NCBI RefSeq assembly: GCF_009687845.1
Contig: NZ_BLAD01000090.1
Location: forward strand, 1 to 56,613
Reading direction: 5' to 3'
Source of the DNA: Acrocarpospora corrugata
GTDB lineage: Bacteria > Actinomycetota > Actinomycetes > Streptosporangiales > Streptosporangiaceae
DNA: 56,613 nucleotides
Part shown: positions 27,076-35,963 of the stretch, one piece after another
Position numbering within the stretch: position 1 is the stretch's first letter
Layout: the number at the start of each line of letters is the position of its first letter
Program-made: the position numbers and the translations under genes
The notes under the pieces: model-generated
What the model was told of the DNA's origin: nothing
Databases searched by the model: none
The model's input: the letters and a program-made list of their open reading frames with translations, nothing else

Positions 27076-27978
27076 ATGACCCCGAGCATCCCCCTGCTTG
27101 CCGTTTCGCTCGCACTCCTCGGGCCGTCCGGCCCGGCCAAACTGCCTGACGTGATCGAGCACACGGCGGCCGTGGCCCCCGTCCGCTACTGGACGGCGGA
27201 GCGCATGGCCGCCGCGCTGCCGATCGACCCGCGGCCGGTGCTCTCCCTGGCGAGCGGCCCGGCCCGGCCGACGGCGGCGCACCAGCGGAAGGCGAGCACC
27301 AGCGGGGCGCGGTGGAGTTCGGGGGGCGTGGTGGCCAGGACCACCGGGCGGGTGTTCCTGACCATGGACGGCGTCGACTTCGTCTGCTCGGCCGGGTCGG
27401 TGCAGGCGGCGAACAAGGATCTGGTGGTCACCGCCGGTCACTGCGTCAAGGACGGCACCGGGTCATGGGCCGAGAACTGGACGTTCGTCCCGGGATACGA
27501 CACGGGCCGGGAGCCGTTCGGGACCTACCCGGCGCGGCGGATGTTCGTGGCCGGGCCCTGGTCGCGGAGTTCGGACGACAGCTACGACGTCGGCATGGTG
27601 GCGGTGGCCAAGCAGGGCGGCAAACACCTGGCCGAGGTGGTCGGCGCCCAGGAGATCGGCTTCAACGCGCCGCGCGGCAAGGCCGCCCACGGTTTCGGGT
27701 TCCCGGCGGATCCGCCGTACGACGGGGAGAAGCTCATGTACTGCGCGGGCGGCACGAAACCCGACCCGAACGAGCTGACCTACGACCAGGGCCTGCGCTG
27801 CGACCTGACGGCGGGGGCCAGCGGCGGCCCGTGGCTGTCGGGATTCGACCAGGCGACCGGCAGGGGCACGGTGACCTCGGTGAGCAGCTTCAAGTACAGC
27901 AACGACCACAACACCATGTACGGCCCGTATTTCGGCAGCGCCACCAAGACGCTGTACCAGACCGCGGAGCGCGCCTGA
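27076..27978 (+). CDS. Secreted trypsin-like serine peptidase, tandem paralogue
   Basis: 300 residues, same layout as the gene before it: short signal peptide (IPLLAVSLALLG), propeptide with the shared RYWTAERMAAALPI motif, then the triad in VTAGHCVKD, SYDVGMVAV and AGASGGPWL. The paralogues share the closing TSVSSFKYSND/NSVNSFKYN and PYFGSATKTLYQTA/PYFGSEAQALYNAA, so they arose by tandem duplication. Probably co-transcribed. The ATG gives a short basic-free signal peptide; export is likely but weaker than for the first copy. Confidence 0.9.
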   Translation: MTPSIPLLAVSLALLGPSGPAKLPDVIEHTAAVAPVRYWTAERMAAALPIDPRPVLSLASGPARPTAAHQRKASTSGARWSSGGVVARTTGRVFLTMDGVDFVCSAGSVQAANKDLVVTAGHCVKDGTGSWAENWTFVPGYDTGREPFGTYPARRMFVAGPWSRSSDDSYDVGMVAVAKQGGKHLAEVVGAQEIGFNAPRGKAAHGFGFPADPPYDGEKLMYCAGGTKPDPNELTYDQGLRCDLTAGASGGPWLSGFDQATGRGTVTSVSSFKYSNDHNTMYGPYFGSATKTLYQTAERA

Positions 27979-27979
27979 C

Positions 27980-28900
27980 CTACAGCTCGTAGGCGTGGCC
28001 GCTGTGGTCCTCTTCCATGCTCTCCGCGGCCGACAGCACGATCTGCGGGTCGGGCGTGCCGACGACCTGATTGTCCTTGTTCTCGTAGTCGAACAGGGAC
28101 AGCACGTGGCGCATCGCCTCGACCCTGGCGCGCTTCTTGTCGTTGCTCTTGATCACTGTCCAGGGCGCTATGTCGGTGCTGGTGTTGAGGAACACGTCCT
28201 CCTTGGCCGCGGTGTAGTCGTCCCAGCGGTCCAGCGAGGCGATGTCCATCGGCGACAGCTTCCAGCGCCGGACCGGATCGACCTGGCGGATGATGAACCG
28301 GGTGCGCTGCTCCGAGCGCGACACCGAGAACCAGAACTTGATCAGCGTGATGCCGTCCCGGACCAGCATGCGCTCGAACAGCGGCGCCTGGAACATGAAC
28401 TCCTCGTACTCGGCCTGGGTGCAGAAGCCCATCACCCGCTCGACACCGGCCCGGTTGTACCAGGACCGGTCGAACATCACGATCTCCCCGGCGGCCGGCA
28501 GGTGTGCGGTGTAGCGCTGGAAGTACCACTGGGTGCTCTCGCGCTCACTGGGCTTCTCCAGCGCGACCACGGTGGCGCCGCGCGGGTTGAGGTGCTCCAT
28601 GAACCGTTTGATGGTGCCGCCTTTACCGGCCGCGTCCCGCCCTTCGAACAGGATCACGACGCGGGCGCGCGAACGCTTGACCCAGTACTGAAGCTTCAGC
28701 AACTCGATCTGGAGCAGCCGTTTATCCCGGTCATACCGGGGACGGTCCATCCGGTCGTGGTACGGGTAGTGCTCGCGCCAGGTGTCGACCGGCCGGCCGT
28801 CGGCCCGGACCAGGACGGGGTCGTCGTCATCGTCATCGTCGACCCAGAGTCCAGGAGTATGGCCCAGAAGGTCCACCACATCATCCGGTTTCGGGATCAT
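27980..28900 (-). CDS. ppk2: Polyphosphate kinase 2
   Basis: 306 residues from ATG 28900; GTG 28918 would add six. Walker A is FEGRDAAGKGGTIKRF, the catalytic aspartate and lid region include VMFDRSWYNRAGVERVMGFC, and RDGITLIKFWFSVSRSEQ is typical PPK2. It transfers phosphate between polyphosphate and nucleoside diphosphates (class I-like). The acidic run near residue 20 (VDDDDDDDP) is unusual but outside the core. It is convergent with the peptidase gene, 1 bp apart, and 36 bp downstream of an aldehyde dehydrogenase on the same strand. Confidence 0.94.
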   Translation of the reverse strand: MIPKPDDVVDLLGHTPGLWVDDDDDDDPVLVRADGRPVDTWREHYPYHDRMDRPRYDRDKRLLQIELLKLQYWVKRSRARVVILFEGRDAAGKGGTIKRFMEHLNPRGATVVALEKPSERESTQWYFQRYTAHLPAAGEIVMFDRSWYNRAGVERVMGFCTQAEYEEFMFQAPLFERMLVRDGITLIKFWFSVSRSEQRTRFIIRQVDPVRRWKLSPMDIASLDRWDDYTAAKEDVFLNTSTDIAPWTVIKSNDKKRARVEAMRHVLSLFDYENKDNQVVGTPDPQIVLSAAESMEEDHSGHAYEL

Positions 28901-28936
28901 TAGTCCAGGATTGCACACCTAAATGAACGGGCCAGA

Positions 28937-30382
28937 TCAGAGGGATAGTCCTGTGATGACCATGACCTTTTCATAGGTCAAATCAGCCATCGCGGAGCGC
29001 AGACCCTCCCGTCCGACGCCGGATTCCTTCACCCCGCCGTACGGCATCTGGTCGGCCCGGTAGGACGGCACGTCGCCGATGATCACGCCGCCGACCTCCA
29101 GTTCGCGGTTGGCCCGGAAGGCGGTGTCGAGGCTGCGGGTGAACACCCCGGCCTGCAGGCCGTAGCGGGAGTCGTTGACGGCGGCGAACGCCTCGTCCAC
29201 GCCGGAGACCCGCTGGATCACCAGCACCGGCCCGAAAACCTCCTCGCAGACGACCTTGGCGCCAGCCGGCACGTCGGCCAGGACGGTGGGGGCGACGGTC
29301 GCGCCGTCCCTGGTCCCACCGGCCAGCACCCGGGCCCCCGCGTCCACGGCCTCGGCCACCCAGGCTTCCACCCGCTCGGCGGCCTGCACCGAGACCAGCG
29401 GCCCGACCTGCGTCTTCTCGTCGCCGGGGTCGCCGGTGACCAGGCCGCCGACGGCGGCGACCAGCTTGCCGGTGAAGGCGTCGGCGATCGTGTCCTCGAC
29501 GATCACCCGCTGCACGGCGATGCAGCTCTGCCCGGCCTGGTAGTTGGAGAACAGCGCGATCCGCCCGGCCGCCCAGTCCAGGTCGGCGTCGGCCAGCACG
29601 ACCGCGGCCGCGTTGCCGCCGAGTTCCAGCGTGACGTGCTTGCGCGGCACCCGGTCGATGATCGCGTACCCGACCGGCCCAGAGCCGGTGAACGAGACGA
29701 CGGGCAGGCGCGGGTCCTCCACCAGCGACCCGGCGCGGTCGTTGGGCACCGGCAGGATCGAGAACATGCCCTCGGGCAGGTCGGTCTCGGCCAGGATCTC
29801 GCCCAGCAGCAGCGCCGACAGCGGGGTCGCGGGGGCGGGCTTCACGATGATCGGCGCGCCGACCGCGATGGCGGGGGCGACCTTGTGCGCGACCAGGTTG
29901 AGCGGGAAGTTGAACGGCGTGATCGCCAGCACCGGCCCGTACGGCACCCGGGTGACATAGGCCAGCCGCCCCTGCGCGGCCGGTTCGGTGTCCAGCCGCT
30001 GCACGTCGCCGCTGAACCGGCGGGTCTCCTCGGCCGCGAACCGGAAGGTGGCCACCGCCCGGCTCACCTCGCCACGGGCCCAGAAGATCGGCTTCCCGTT
30101 CTCACCGCTGATCACCCGGGCGATCTCGTCGGACCGCTCGGCGAGCCGGCGCGACACGTGCGCGAGCGCCTCGGCCCGCACGTGGATCGGCAGCGCCGCC
30201 GCCTGCTTACGCACCGCGTGGGCCGCGTCGAGCGCCTCCTCCACCTGCTCCTCGGTGGGTACGGCGTGCACCCCGACGACCCGCCCGTCATGCGAGTTGG
30301 TGACGGTCAGCTCGGTCTCACCGGTCGCCGGACGGCCGGCCAGCCAGAAGGGGCGAATGGGGTTATCCGGCGAAATAGTCAT
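28937..30382 (-). CDS. Aldehyde dehydrogenase family protein
   Basis: 481 residues. Landmarks are ITPFNFPLNLVAHKVAPA, the cofactor-binding VKPAPATPLSA, SFTGSGPVGYAI, the general-base glutamate in VTLELGGNAA and the nucleophile cysteine in YQAGQSCIAVQRV. It oxidises an aldehyde to an acid with NAD(P)+. The subgroup resembles GapN/lactaldehyde-type enzymes. It is divergent from a TetR regulator and lies near gabT, so an amine-derived semialdehyde is a reasonable but unproved substrate. Confidence 0.92.
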   Translation of the reverse strand: MTISPDNPIRPFWLAGRPATGETELTVTNSHDGRVVGVHAVPTEEQVEEALDAAHAVRKQAAALPIHVRAEALAHVSRRLAERSDEIARVISGENGKPIFWARGEVSRAVATFRFAAEETRRFSGDVQRLDTEPAAQGRLAYVTRVPYGPVLAITPFNFPLNLVAHKVAPAIAVGAPIIVKPAPATPLSALLLGEILAETDLPEGMFSILPVPNDRAGSLVEDPRLPVVSFTGSGPVGYAIIDRVPRKHVTLELGGNAAAVVLADADLDWAAGRIALFSNYQAGQSCIAVQRVIVEDTIADAFTGKLVAAVGGLVTGDPGDEKTQVGPLVSVQAAERVEAWVAEAVDAGARVLAGGTRDGATVAPTVLADVPAGAKVVCEEVFGPVLVIQRVSGVDEAFAAVNDSRYGLQAGVFTRSLDTAFRANRELEVGGVIIGDVPSYRADQMPYGGVKESGVGREGLRSAMADLTYEKVMVITGLSL

Positions 30383-30610
30383 ACTTTCAAGCTATGCCAA
30401 CCCACCCGGACGCCTCTTACTCCGGGCCGCACAATCTCCTGTCCCAGACCTGCCACGCTGGACAACTTCCGATGTGTCAGATTGATGTCACGGATGCGCA
30501 GCAATTTCAGGATGTTTTCCGTTGCGAGACAGTTTGAAGCGTTCGTGGCGTGGTTAAGTCAAGACGCGGGTCCATGCCAGGGCCCACTCGACCAGAAGGG
30601 CTAGTGGCTC

Positions 30611-31237
30611 ATGGGGACCCCGGCGCCGCTCGGACTTCAAGGTGCCTACGCCCTCGGCCAGCGGAGCGGATACGACGAGCTCCGCACCCGGCTTCTCGAC
30701 GTGGCCAGTGAGCTGCTGATGGCCTCAGGACCGGAGAGCCTCACCGTCCGGCGGATCGCCGCGGAGGCGGGCTGCGCCACCACCGTCATCTACACGATGT
30801 TCGGCAGCAAAGAAGGCCTCGCCGAAGCGCTCTACCTGGAGGGTTTCGAGCGGTTCCGGCGGCGGCTGGCCTCGGTCACACCCCGGCCCGATCCGTACGA
30901 GTACCTGGTCGCGCTCCAGCCGATCTACCGCGAGGCGGCACTGGCCGAGCCCGGCTACTACAGCCTGATGTTCGAGCGCGCCATCCCCGGCTTCGTGCCG
31001 AGCGAACGGGCCAGAACCCTGGCCAGGGCGGCGCTGAACATCATCGACCGGGTGATCGCGGACTGCATCTCGGCCGGCTACCTGACGCCGACGCAGCCCC
31101 GGAAAGTGGCGGACGCGCTGTGGGCGGCGGCCCAGGGCGCCATCAGTCTGGAACGTGCCGGGCACCTGTCCGACAGCAGCACCTACGACGCCGTCACGCT
31201 CGCGACGATCAGCCATTACCGCCTCAAGCGGGATTGA
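30611..31237 (+). CDS. TetR/AcrR-family transcriptional regulator
   Basis: 208 residues. A helix-turn-helix spans about residues 25-68 (RTRLLDVASELL, LTVRRIAAEAGCATTVIYTM). The C-terminal ligand domain (YEYLVALQPIYREAALAEPG onward) is of the WHG type. It lies 228 bp from the divergent aldehyde dehydrogenase and probably represses it or itself. It overlaps the end of the convergent PucR gene by 14 bp. AAGGG lies 10 nt before ATG 30611. Confidence 0.9.
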   Translation: MGTPAPLGLQGAYALGQRSGYDELRTRLLDVASELLMASGPESLTVRRIAAEAGCATTVIYTMFGSKEGLAEALYLEGFERFRRRLASVTPRPDPYEYLVALQPIYREAALAEPGYYSLMFERAIPGFVPSERARTLARAALNIIDRVIADCISAGYLTPTQPRKVADALWAAAQGAISLERAGHLSDSSTYDAVTLATISHYRLKRD

Positions 31238-32666
31238 ACATCAGCGCGATCCACAGTTCGGCCCGTACGGCCGGATCGTCCAGGTCCCGGCCAAGGAGCT
31301 CACTGACCCGCCGCATCCGGTAACGCAGCGTGTGCCGATGCACGCCCAGGCGCTGCGCGGCCGCGTCCCAGTGGCCGTTGCAGGCCAGGTAGGCGTGGAG
31401 CGAGGTGACCAGGTCGGCGCGGGAGCCGTACGCGTGCAGCGGGGCGAGCAGGGCGGCGGCGAAGGCGCGGGCGGCCTCGGGGTCCACCAGGGAGAGCAGG
31501 CCCTGCCCGGCCAGGTCGGCGAACCTGGCCACCGGAGCGGCCGTGACCAGCGCCTGACCGGCCTGGTCGAGGGCGGCGCGCAGGTCGTCGGCGGCGGTGC
31601 TCGCGGGGTTGCTCAGCCCGACCCGGCCGTGCGCGGCGGCCAGCGCGGCCAGCTCCTCGGCTTCTGCGGCCGGTGCGAGGGCGACCGTCAGCTCCTCGTG
31701 CGGCGCGGTGAAACAGGGCAGCCGGGCGACCAGCGCGTCGGGGTCGGCGGTGTCGCAGGCGAGGACGACCAGCGGTCCTTCGGGGAGTTGCGCGCCGAGT
31801 TCGGCCACTGTCTCATTCGCACCACGGAGTTCGCCGGCCAGCAGCAGGCGCAGCACGGCGGCGCGGACGCGACGGCCGCCCGCCTTTGGAGCGCTCCCCT
31901 GCTCCAGGCCGAGCGTCAGCAGCGAGGTGGCGGCGTTGATGATGGTGTGCCCGATGGCGGTGAACGGCCGGGCCGAGCCGACCGCGACGAAGCCGCGCCG
32001 CCCGAGCGGCTGCACGACCACGTGCTCGTCGGGGGCGGCGAGGGACAGACTCGCGGGCGCGCCGGCCGCGCGCAGCCGGGCGACCTCGGGGGCCAGCGTG
32101 GCGGCGCGTTCCGCGGCGCCATTCCCCCCAGCCGCATGCCGGATATTTCCGGCTTCGTCGAGGAGTAACACCCAGCCGCCCAGTTCGCGGGCCAGCCGGT
32201 CCACGACCGCGTCCATGCCCTCCGGCTGGAGCGCCGCCCGGGTCAACCGGCCCTGCGCGGCGAAAGCACCCCTGATCTGCTCGTACCGCTCCGCCGCCAG
32301 CAGGTCGCTGACCGCTTTGCCGATCGCGATGAACGGCGTGTCGCGCGGCACCTCCACCAGCGGCAGCCCGGCCTCCTCGGCCGCCTGCACGAACCCGGCC
32401 GGGATCTGCGCGTGCGTCAGCCCGACCCCGAACCCGAGCCCCGCCACCCCCCGGGTGACCAGCCGCGACACATACGCCTTCGCGTCGTCGGAGCCCAGCC
32501 GCATGCCCGTGGTCAGCACCAGCTCGTCGCCTTCGAGGAACGGCGTCGGATCCTCCAGCTCGCTGACCGCGACCCAGCGCACCGGGCGTTCCAGCGCGCC
32601 CGCGCCGGCCAGCAGCCGCAGGCGCAGCGCGTCCAGCCCCGCCACCCTGCGCAGACTCGGCGCCAC
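31224..32666 (-). CDS. PucR-family transcriptional regulator
   Basis: 480 residues. The N-terminal PucR domain (LRLRLLAGAGALERPVRWVA, GDELVLTTGM) is followed by a GGDEF-like middle and a C-terminal helix-turn-helix (YLACNGHWDAAAQRLGVHRH, RYRMRRVSELLGRD). GTG 32666 has GGAGG 6 nt upstream and starts at the conserved domain. It is divergent from gabT with 100 bp between; in streptomycetes and relatives such a pair controls GABA use, so it is probably the gabT activator. Confidence 0.92.
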   Translation of the reverse strand: MAPSLRRVAGLDALRLRLLAGAGALERPVRWVAVSELEDPTPFLEGDELVLTTGMRLGSDDAKAYVSRLVTRGVAGLGFGVGLTHAQIPAGFVQAAEEAGLPLVEVPRDTPFIAIGKAVSDLLAAERYEQIRGAFAAQGRLTRAALQPEGMDAVVDRLARELGGWVLLLDEAGNIRHAAGGNGAAERAATLAPEVARLRAAGAPASLSLAAPDEHVVVQPLGRRGFVAVGSARPFTAIGHTIINAATSLLTLGLEQGSAPKAGGRRVRAAVLRLLLAGELRGANETVAELGAQLPEGPLVVLACDTADPDALVARLPCFTAPHEELTVALAPAAEAEELAALAAAHGRVGLSNPASTAADDLRAALDQAGQALVTAAPVARFADLAGQGLLSLVDPEAARAFAAALLAPLHAYGSRADLVTSLHAYLACNGHWDAAAQRLGVHRHTLRYRMRRVSELLGRDLDDPAVRAELWIALMFNPA

Positions 32667-32766
32667 CCGCCACCTCCGGTGTTGTGCATTCCGGCCAAGC
32701 CGGGAGCCCCAATTGTTCCATGGCGGAGCATCGGCAGTCGGGAGCGGGAGCCGTACGGTCGAAAGT

Positions 32767-34122
32767 ATGACCACCACCACAGCTGAGGGCGGCCCCGGGC
32801 TTCCGCAGGAGCGCCGCCTCGTCACCCAGATCCCCGGGCCGCGCTCGCGCGAGCTGTTCGCGCGCAAGCAGGCCGCCGTGCCACCGGGCATCGGCACCAC
32901 CCTGCCGGTCTTCGTGACCCACGCGGGCGGCGGGGTCGTGGTGGACGCGGACGGCAACTCGCTGATCGACTTCGGCTCCGGCATCGCGGTGACCAGCGTC
33001 GGCAACGCCGCGCCGCGGGTGGTCGAGCGGGTGCGGCGGCAGGCGGGCGAGTTCACCCACACCTGCTTCATGGTCACGCCGTACGAGTCGTATGTGACGG
33101 TCTGCGAGAAGCTCAACGCGCTCACCCCCGGCGACCACGAGAAGCGCACGTTCCTGGTGAACAGCGGCGCGGAGGCCGTGGAGAACGCGGTCAAGGTGGC
33201 CAGGAGCGCCACCGGGCGGCAGGCCGTGGTGGTGTTCGACCACGGCTACCACGGGCGCACGCTGCTGACGATGACGCTGACCGCCAAGAACATGCCCTAC
33301 AAGCAGGGGTTCGGGCCGTTCGCGCCGGAGGTGTACCGGGTGCCGCTGGCCTACCCGTACCGCTGGCCGACCGGGCCGGAGCACTGCGCGGAGGAGGCCG
33401 CCGAACAGGCCATCGACATGATCAGCAAGCAGGTGGGGGCGGCGAACGTGGCCGCCGTGGTGATCGAGCCGATCGCGGGCGAGGGTGGGTTCATCGTGCC
33501 GGCCCGCGGGTTCCTGCCCAGGATCCTGGAGTTCTGCAAGGCCAACGGGATCGTGTTCATCGCCGACGAGGTGCAGACGGGCTTCGCCCGTACCGGGTCG
33601 TTGTTCGCGTGTGAGGACGAGGGGCTGGTGCCCGACATCATCACCACGGCCAAGGGCATCGCGGGCGGGCTGCCGCTCGCGGCCGTGACCGGGCGCGCCG
33701 ACCTGCTGGACGCGGTGCACGTGGGCGGGCTCGGCGGCACCTACGGCGGCAACCCGCTGGCCTGCGAGGCGGCGCTGGGCGTGCTGGAGACGATCGAGGC
33801 CGAGGACCTGGTCGGCAAGGCCGCCAGGATCGGCGAGATCATGCTGCCCCGGCTGCGGTCGCTCCAGGAGCGTTTCGAGATCATCGGCGATGTCCGCGGG
33901 CGCGGCGCGATGACCGCGATCGAGCTGGTGACGCCCGGGACCAAGGACCCGCACCCGACCGCCGCCGCTGAGATCGCCAAGCGCTGCCACGCGGAGGGCC
34001 TGGTCGTGCTGACCGCGGGGACCTACGGCAACGTGCTGCGGTTCCTGCCGCCGCTGGTGATGCCCGAGCACCTGCTCGAGGAGGGTCTCGGCATCCTCGA
34101 AAAGGCGGTCTCCGAGCTCTGA
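32767..34122 (+). CDS. gabT: 4-aminobutyrate aminotransferase
   Basis: 451 residues, class III aminotransferase. It has LVNSGAEAVENAVKVAR, FDHGYHGRTLLTMTLT, the PLP-binding aspartate in IADEVQTGFARTG and the Schiff-base lysine in ITTAKGIAGGLP, followed by GGTYGGNPLACEAAL. It transfers the amino group of GABA to 2-oxoglutarate, giving succinate semialdehyde. The mature start ATG 32767 fits family length. The divergent PucR regulator supports inducible amine catabolism. Confidence 0.93.
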   Translation: MTTTTAEGGPGLPQERRLVTQIPGPRSRELFARKQAAVPPGIGTTLPVFVTHAGGGVVVDADGNSLIDFGSGIAVTSVGNAAPRVVERVRRQAGEFTHTCFMVTPYESYVTVCEKLNALTPGDHEKRTFLVNSGAEAVENAVKVARSATGRQAVVVFDHGYHGRTLLTMTLTAKNMPYKQGFGPFAPEVYRVPLAYPYRWPTGPEHCAEEAAEQAIDMISKQVGAANVAAVVIEPIAGEGGFIVPARGFLPRILEFCKANGIVFIADEVQTGFARTGSLFACEDEGLVPDIITTAKGIAGGLPLAAVTGRADLLDAVHVGGLGGTYGGNPLACEAALGVLETIEAEDLVGKAARIGEIMLPRLRSLQERFEIIGDVRGRGAMTAIELVTPGTKDPHPTAAAEIAKRCHAEGLVVLTAGTYGNVLRFLPPLVMPEHLLEEGLGILEKAVSEL

Positions 34123-34130
34123 GAAGCACG

Positions 34131-34166
34131 AAGGGGCACCCGGCTTGCGGTCGGGTGCCCCTTTTG
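34131..34166 (+). terminator. Rho-independent terminator after gabT
   Basis: AAGGGGCACCCG (34131-34142) pairs with CGGGTGCCCCTT (34152-34163) around a 9-nt loop, followed by TTTTGTTGTT. Confidence 0.9.
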
Positions 34167-34202
34167 TTGTTGCGCGTTCCCGTCATTTAACCGCCCCTTG
34201 AC

Positions 34203-34255
34203 ACCTCGCTAGTCGATCACGCGAGGTAACCGCGTTATAACGGTTCCGGTATACG
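34203..34255. promoter_or_regulatory. Inverted repeats upstream of the zinc-ribbon gene
   Basis: ACCTCGC (34203-34209) and GCGAGGT (34221-34227) form a perfect spaced inverted repeat, followed by the palindrome CGTTATAACG (34233-34242) and a TATACG (34250-34255) that could be a -10. TTGACA at 34198-34203 overlaps the left arm. Probably a regulated promoter for the small gene at 34298. Confidence 0.4.
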
Positions 34256-34297
34256 ACCGAAGGGGTGGCCACGGATGGACCGGGAAGCGGGCGGATC

Positions 34298-34510
34298 ATG
34301 TTGACATTCGATCCCGTCGGCCTCACTCCGATTCAGCGTGACGGCGACGCCTGCGTGGTCTGCCACAAGAAGTGGCCCCGGCCGCGCGTGCTGGTCGGGC
34401 GGCTGCCCAACTCGGCCCCCGTGCACGCCTGCGACGAGTGCGCCGAGGCGCTGCTGCCGCCGCAGGACGGGCCGGTCCCGGTGCCCCGGCACTTCCGCGC
34501 GTTCTCGTGA
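34298..34510 (+). CDS. Small CxxC-CxxC zinc-ribbon-like protein
   Basis: 70 residues from ATG 34298; GTG 34265 would add 11. Two CxxC pairs, CVVC (residues 19-22) and CDEC (about 50-53), are spaced as in a small zinc ribbon. A GT-start from 34265 would be nearly leaderless relative to the TATACG upstream. It has its own terminator-bounded unit and ends 4 bp before the convergent dehydrogenase. Function unknown. Confidence 0.65.
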   Translation: MLTFDPVGLTPIQRDGDACVVCHKKWPRPRVLVGRLPNSAPVHACDECAEALLPPQDGPVPVPRHFRAFS

Positions 34511-34514
34511 CCGG

Positions 34515-35717
34515 CTACTGGTCCCGCATGCTCCACGGCGAGCCGTACGCGGTGAGCAGTTCCAAAAACGGCACCGAGTCGAACGCCTCCGGGCCGAGCA
34601 CCCCGGTGCCGCGCCAGACCCCGGTCGCGACCAGTTCCAGCGCCACCACCGGGTGCACGGCGGTCTGCCAGACGACGGCCTGGCAGCCGTACTCGCGCAT
34701 CGACCACTCGTTGTCGACCACGTGGTACAGGTACACCTCGCGGGGCGCGCCGTCCTTGCCGACGCCCTTGACCCAGGTGCCGGCGCAGGTCTTGCCGGTC
34801 ATCCGGGAGCCGAGCGTGGACGGGTCGGGCAGGCTGGCCGCCACCACGTCGCGCGGCGAGACCTGGACGCCCTTCACGGTGAGCGTCTCCGCCGAGTCCA
34901 GGCCGAGCTTGTGCAGCGTCTTGAGCACCTCGATGAACTCGTTGCCGAGGCCGTACTTGAAGGTGACCCGCCGGGCGTCCACCCAGCGCGGCACCAGCAG
35001 CACCTCCTCGTGCTCCACGTTCACGCACTCCACCGGGCCGATGCCGGCCGGGAAGTCGAACACCTCAGGCTCGCTGAACGGCTCGGTGGTGTGCCAGTCG
35101 CCGTCCTCCCAGACGATGGGCGGGTTGAGGCACTCCTCGATGGTGGTCCAGATGGAGAACGTGGGCGCGAAGGCGTAGCCGTCGACGGTGAGGTTGCCGC
35201 CGTCCCTGATGCCGATCTCGTCGATGCTCTGGAACAGGTGGTCGGCCGCGTACCGGGCGAACACGTCGGCCAGGCCGGGCTCCACGCCCATCCCGACCAG
35301 CGCCAGCCGGTCCTTGGCCCGCCACTGCTCGGCCAGCGCGAACTGCTCGTCGCCGAGCTTCACCCCCGGCAGCTCGTACGGCCTGGCCGGATGTTTCACC
35401 GACAGCGACATGGCCATGTCCAGGTAGTGCGCCCCCGCGTTCAGGGCGGCCCGGAACAGCGGCATGTCGAAGCGCGGATCGACGGCGTTGAAGAGCACGT
35501 CGCACCGGTGGTCGCGGAGCGCGGCGGCCACGGCGTCGGCGTCCGAGGCGTCAAGCGCGATCGCGCTGAACCTCGGGTCTGCCACCTTCTCGACCACGGC
35601 GGCCGCCCGGTCCTTGTCGTAATCGGCGACGACGATGTGCTCGAAGAAGTCACGACGAGCGGCGATGGGGACCACGGCGGAGCCCACGCCACCTGCGCCG
35701 ACCAGCAGGATTCGCAT
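34515..35717 (-). CDS. Saccharopine dehydrogenase-like NAD(P)-binding protein
   Basis: 400 residues from ATG 35717 (MRILLVGAGGVGSAVVPIAA), a Rossmann nucleotide-binding start; the 11 upstream residues are not part of the fold. Landmarks are VLFNAVDPRFDMPLF, AHYLDMAMSL and LVGMGVEPGLADVFARYAA, as in saccharopine and carboxynorspermidine dehydrogenases. It probably catalyses an NAD(P)H-linked imine reduction or oxidation in lysine or polyamine metabolism. Its upstream region holds 30-bp-spaced repeats suggesting specific control. Confidence 0.87.
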   Translation of the reverse strand: MRILLVGAGGVGSAVVPIAARRDFFEHIVVADYDKDRAAAVVEKVADPRFSAIALDASDADAVAAALRDHRCDVLFNAVDPRFDMPLFRAALNAGAHYLDMAMSLSVKHPARPYELPGVKLGDEQFALAEQWRAKDRLALVGMGVEPGLADVFARYAADHLFQSIDEIGIRDGGNLTVDGYAFAPTFSIWTTIEECLNPPIVWEDGDWHTTEPFSEPEVFDFPAGIGPVECVNVEHEEVLLVPRWVDARRVTFKYGLGNEFIEVLKTLHKLGLDSAETLTVKGVQVSPRDVVAASLPDPSTLGSRMTGKTCAGTWVKGVGKDGAPREVYLYHVVDNEWSMREYGCQAVVWQTAVHPVVALELVATGVWRGTGVLGPEAFDSVPFLELLTAYGSPWSMRDQ

Positions 35718-35740
35718 GCGTGTGACGGTATCAGTTGACT

Positions 35741-35785
35741 GACTGACCATTCAATAAAGGAACCAGTCTCGACTGGTCGTTCAAT
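35741..35785. promoter_or_regulatory. Direct-repeat operator candidate upstream of the saccharopine dehydrogenase-like gene
   Basis: GACTGACCATTCAAT (35741-35755) recurs as GACTGGTCGTTCAAT (35771-35785), 12 of 15 bases identical and exactly 30 bp apart. The perfect palindrome ACCAGTC-TC-GACTGGT (35762-35777) overlaps the second copy. It lies 24 bp upstream of the gene start, a promoter position. Confidence 0.55.
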
Positions 35786-35825
35786 CAACGAAATCCGTCG
35801 TGCGGGTGGGGTCCCGACATGCGGC

Positions 35826-35864
35826 GGGGCGTTCCGAGGTCGGGGGGAGCACTCGAAACGCCCC
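35826..35864. terminator. Stable hairpin, probable terminator of the lipoprotein gene
   Basis: GGGGCGTTCCGAG (35826-35838) pairs with CTCGAAACGCCCC (35852-35864) at 12 of 13 positions, loop 13 nt. It lies 100 bp beyond the stop of the minus-strand lipoprotein gene; no T-run is obvious. Confidence 0.45.
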
Positions 35865-35963
35865 TGTTGGCAAGCGCCTCCCCGCGGGGGACGGGCGCGC
35901 TCGCAGCCCAGAGAGGGCCCGTCGCGGGGGCCCTTCGGACAGCCGTATTAAGGGTTCGCGCGG

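Noticed and set aside
30474-30491. GTGTCA-N6-TGTCAC between aldehyde dehydrogenase and TetR as operator
   Set aside because: One arm position mismatches, there is only one copy, and it is too short to separate from chance.
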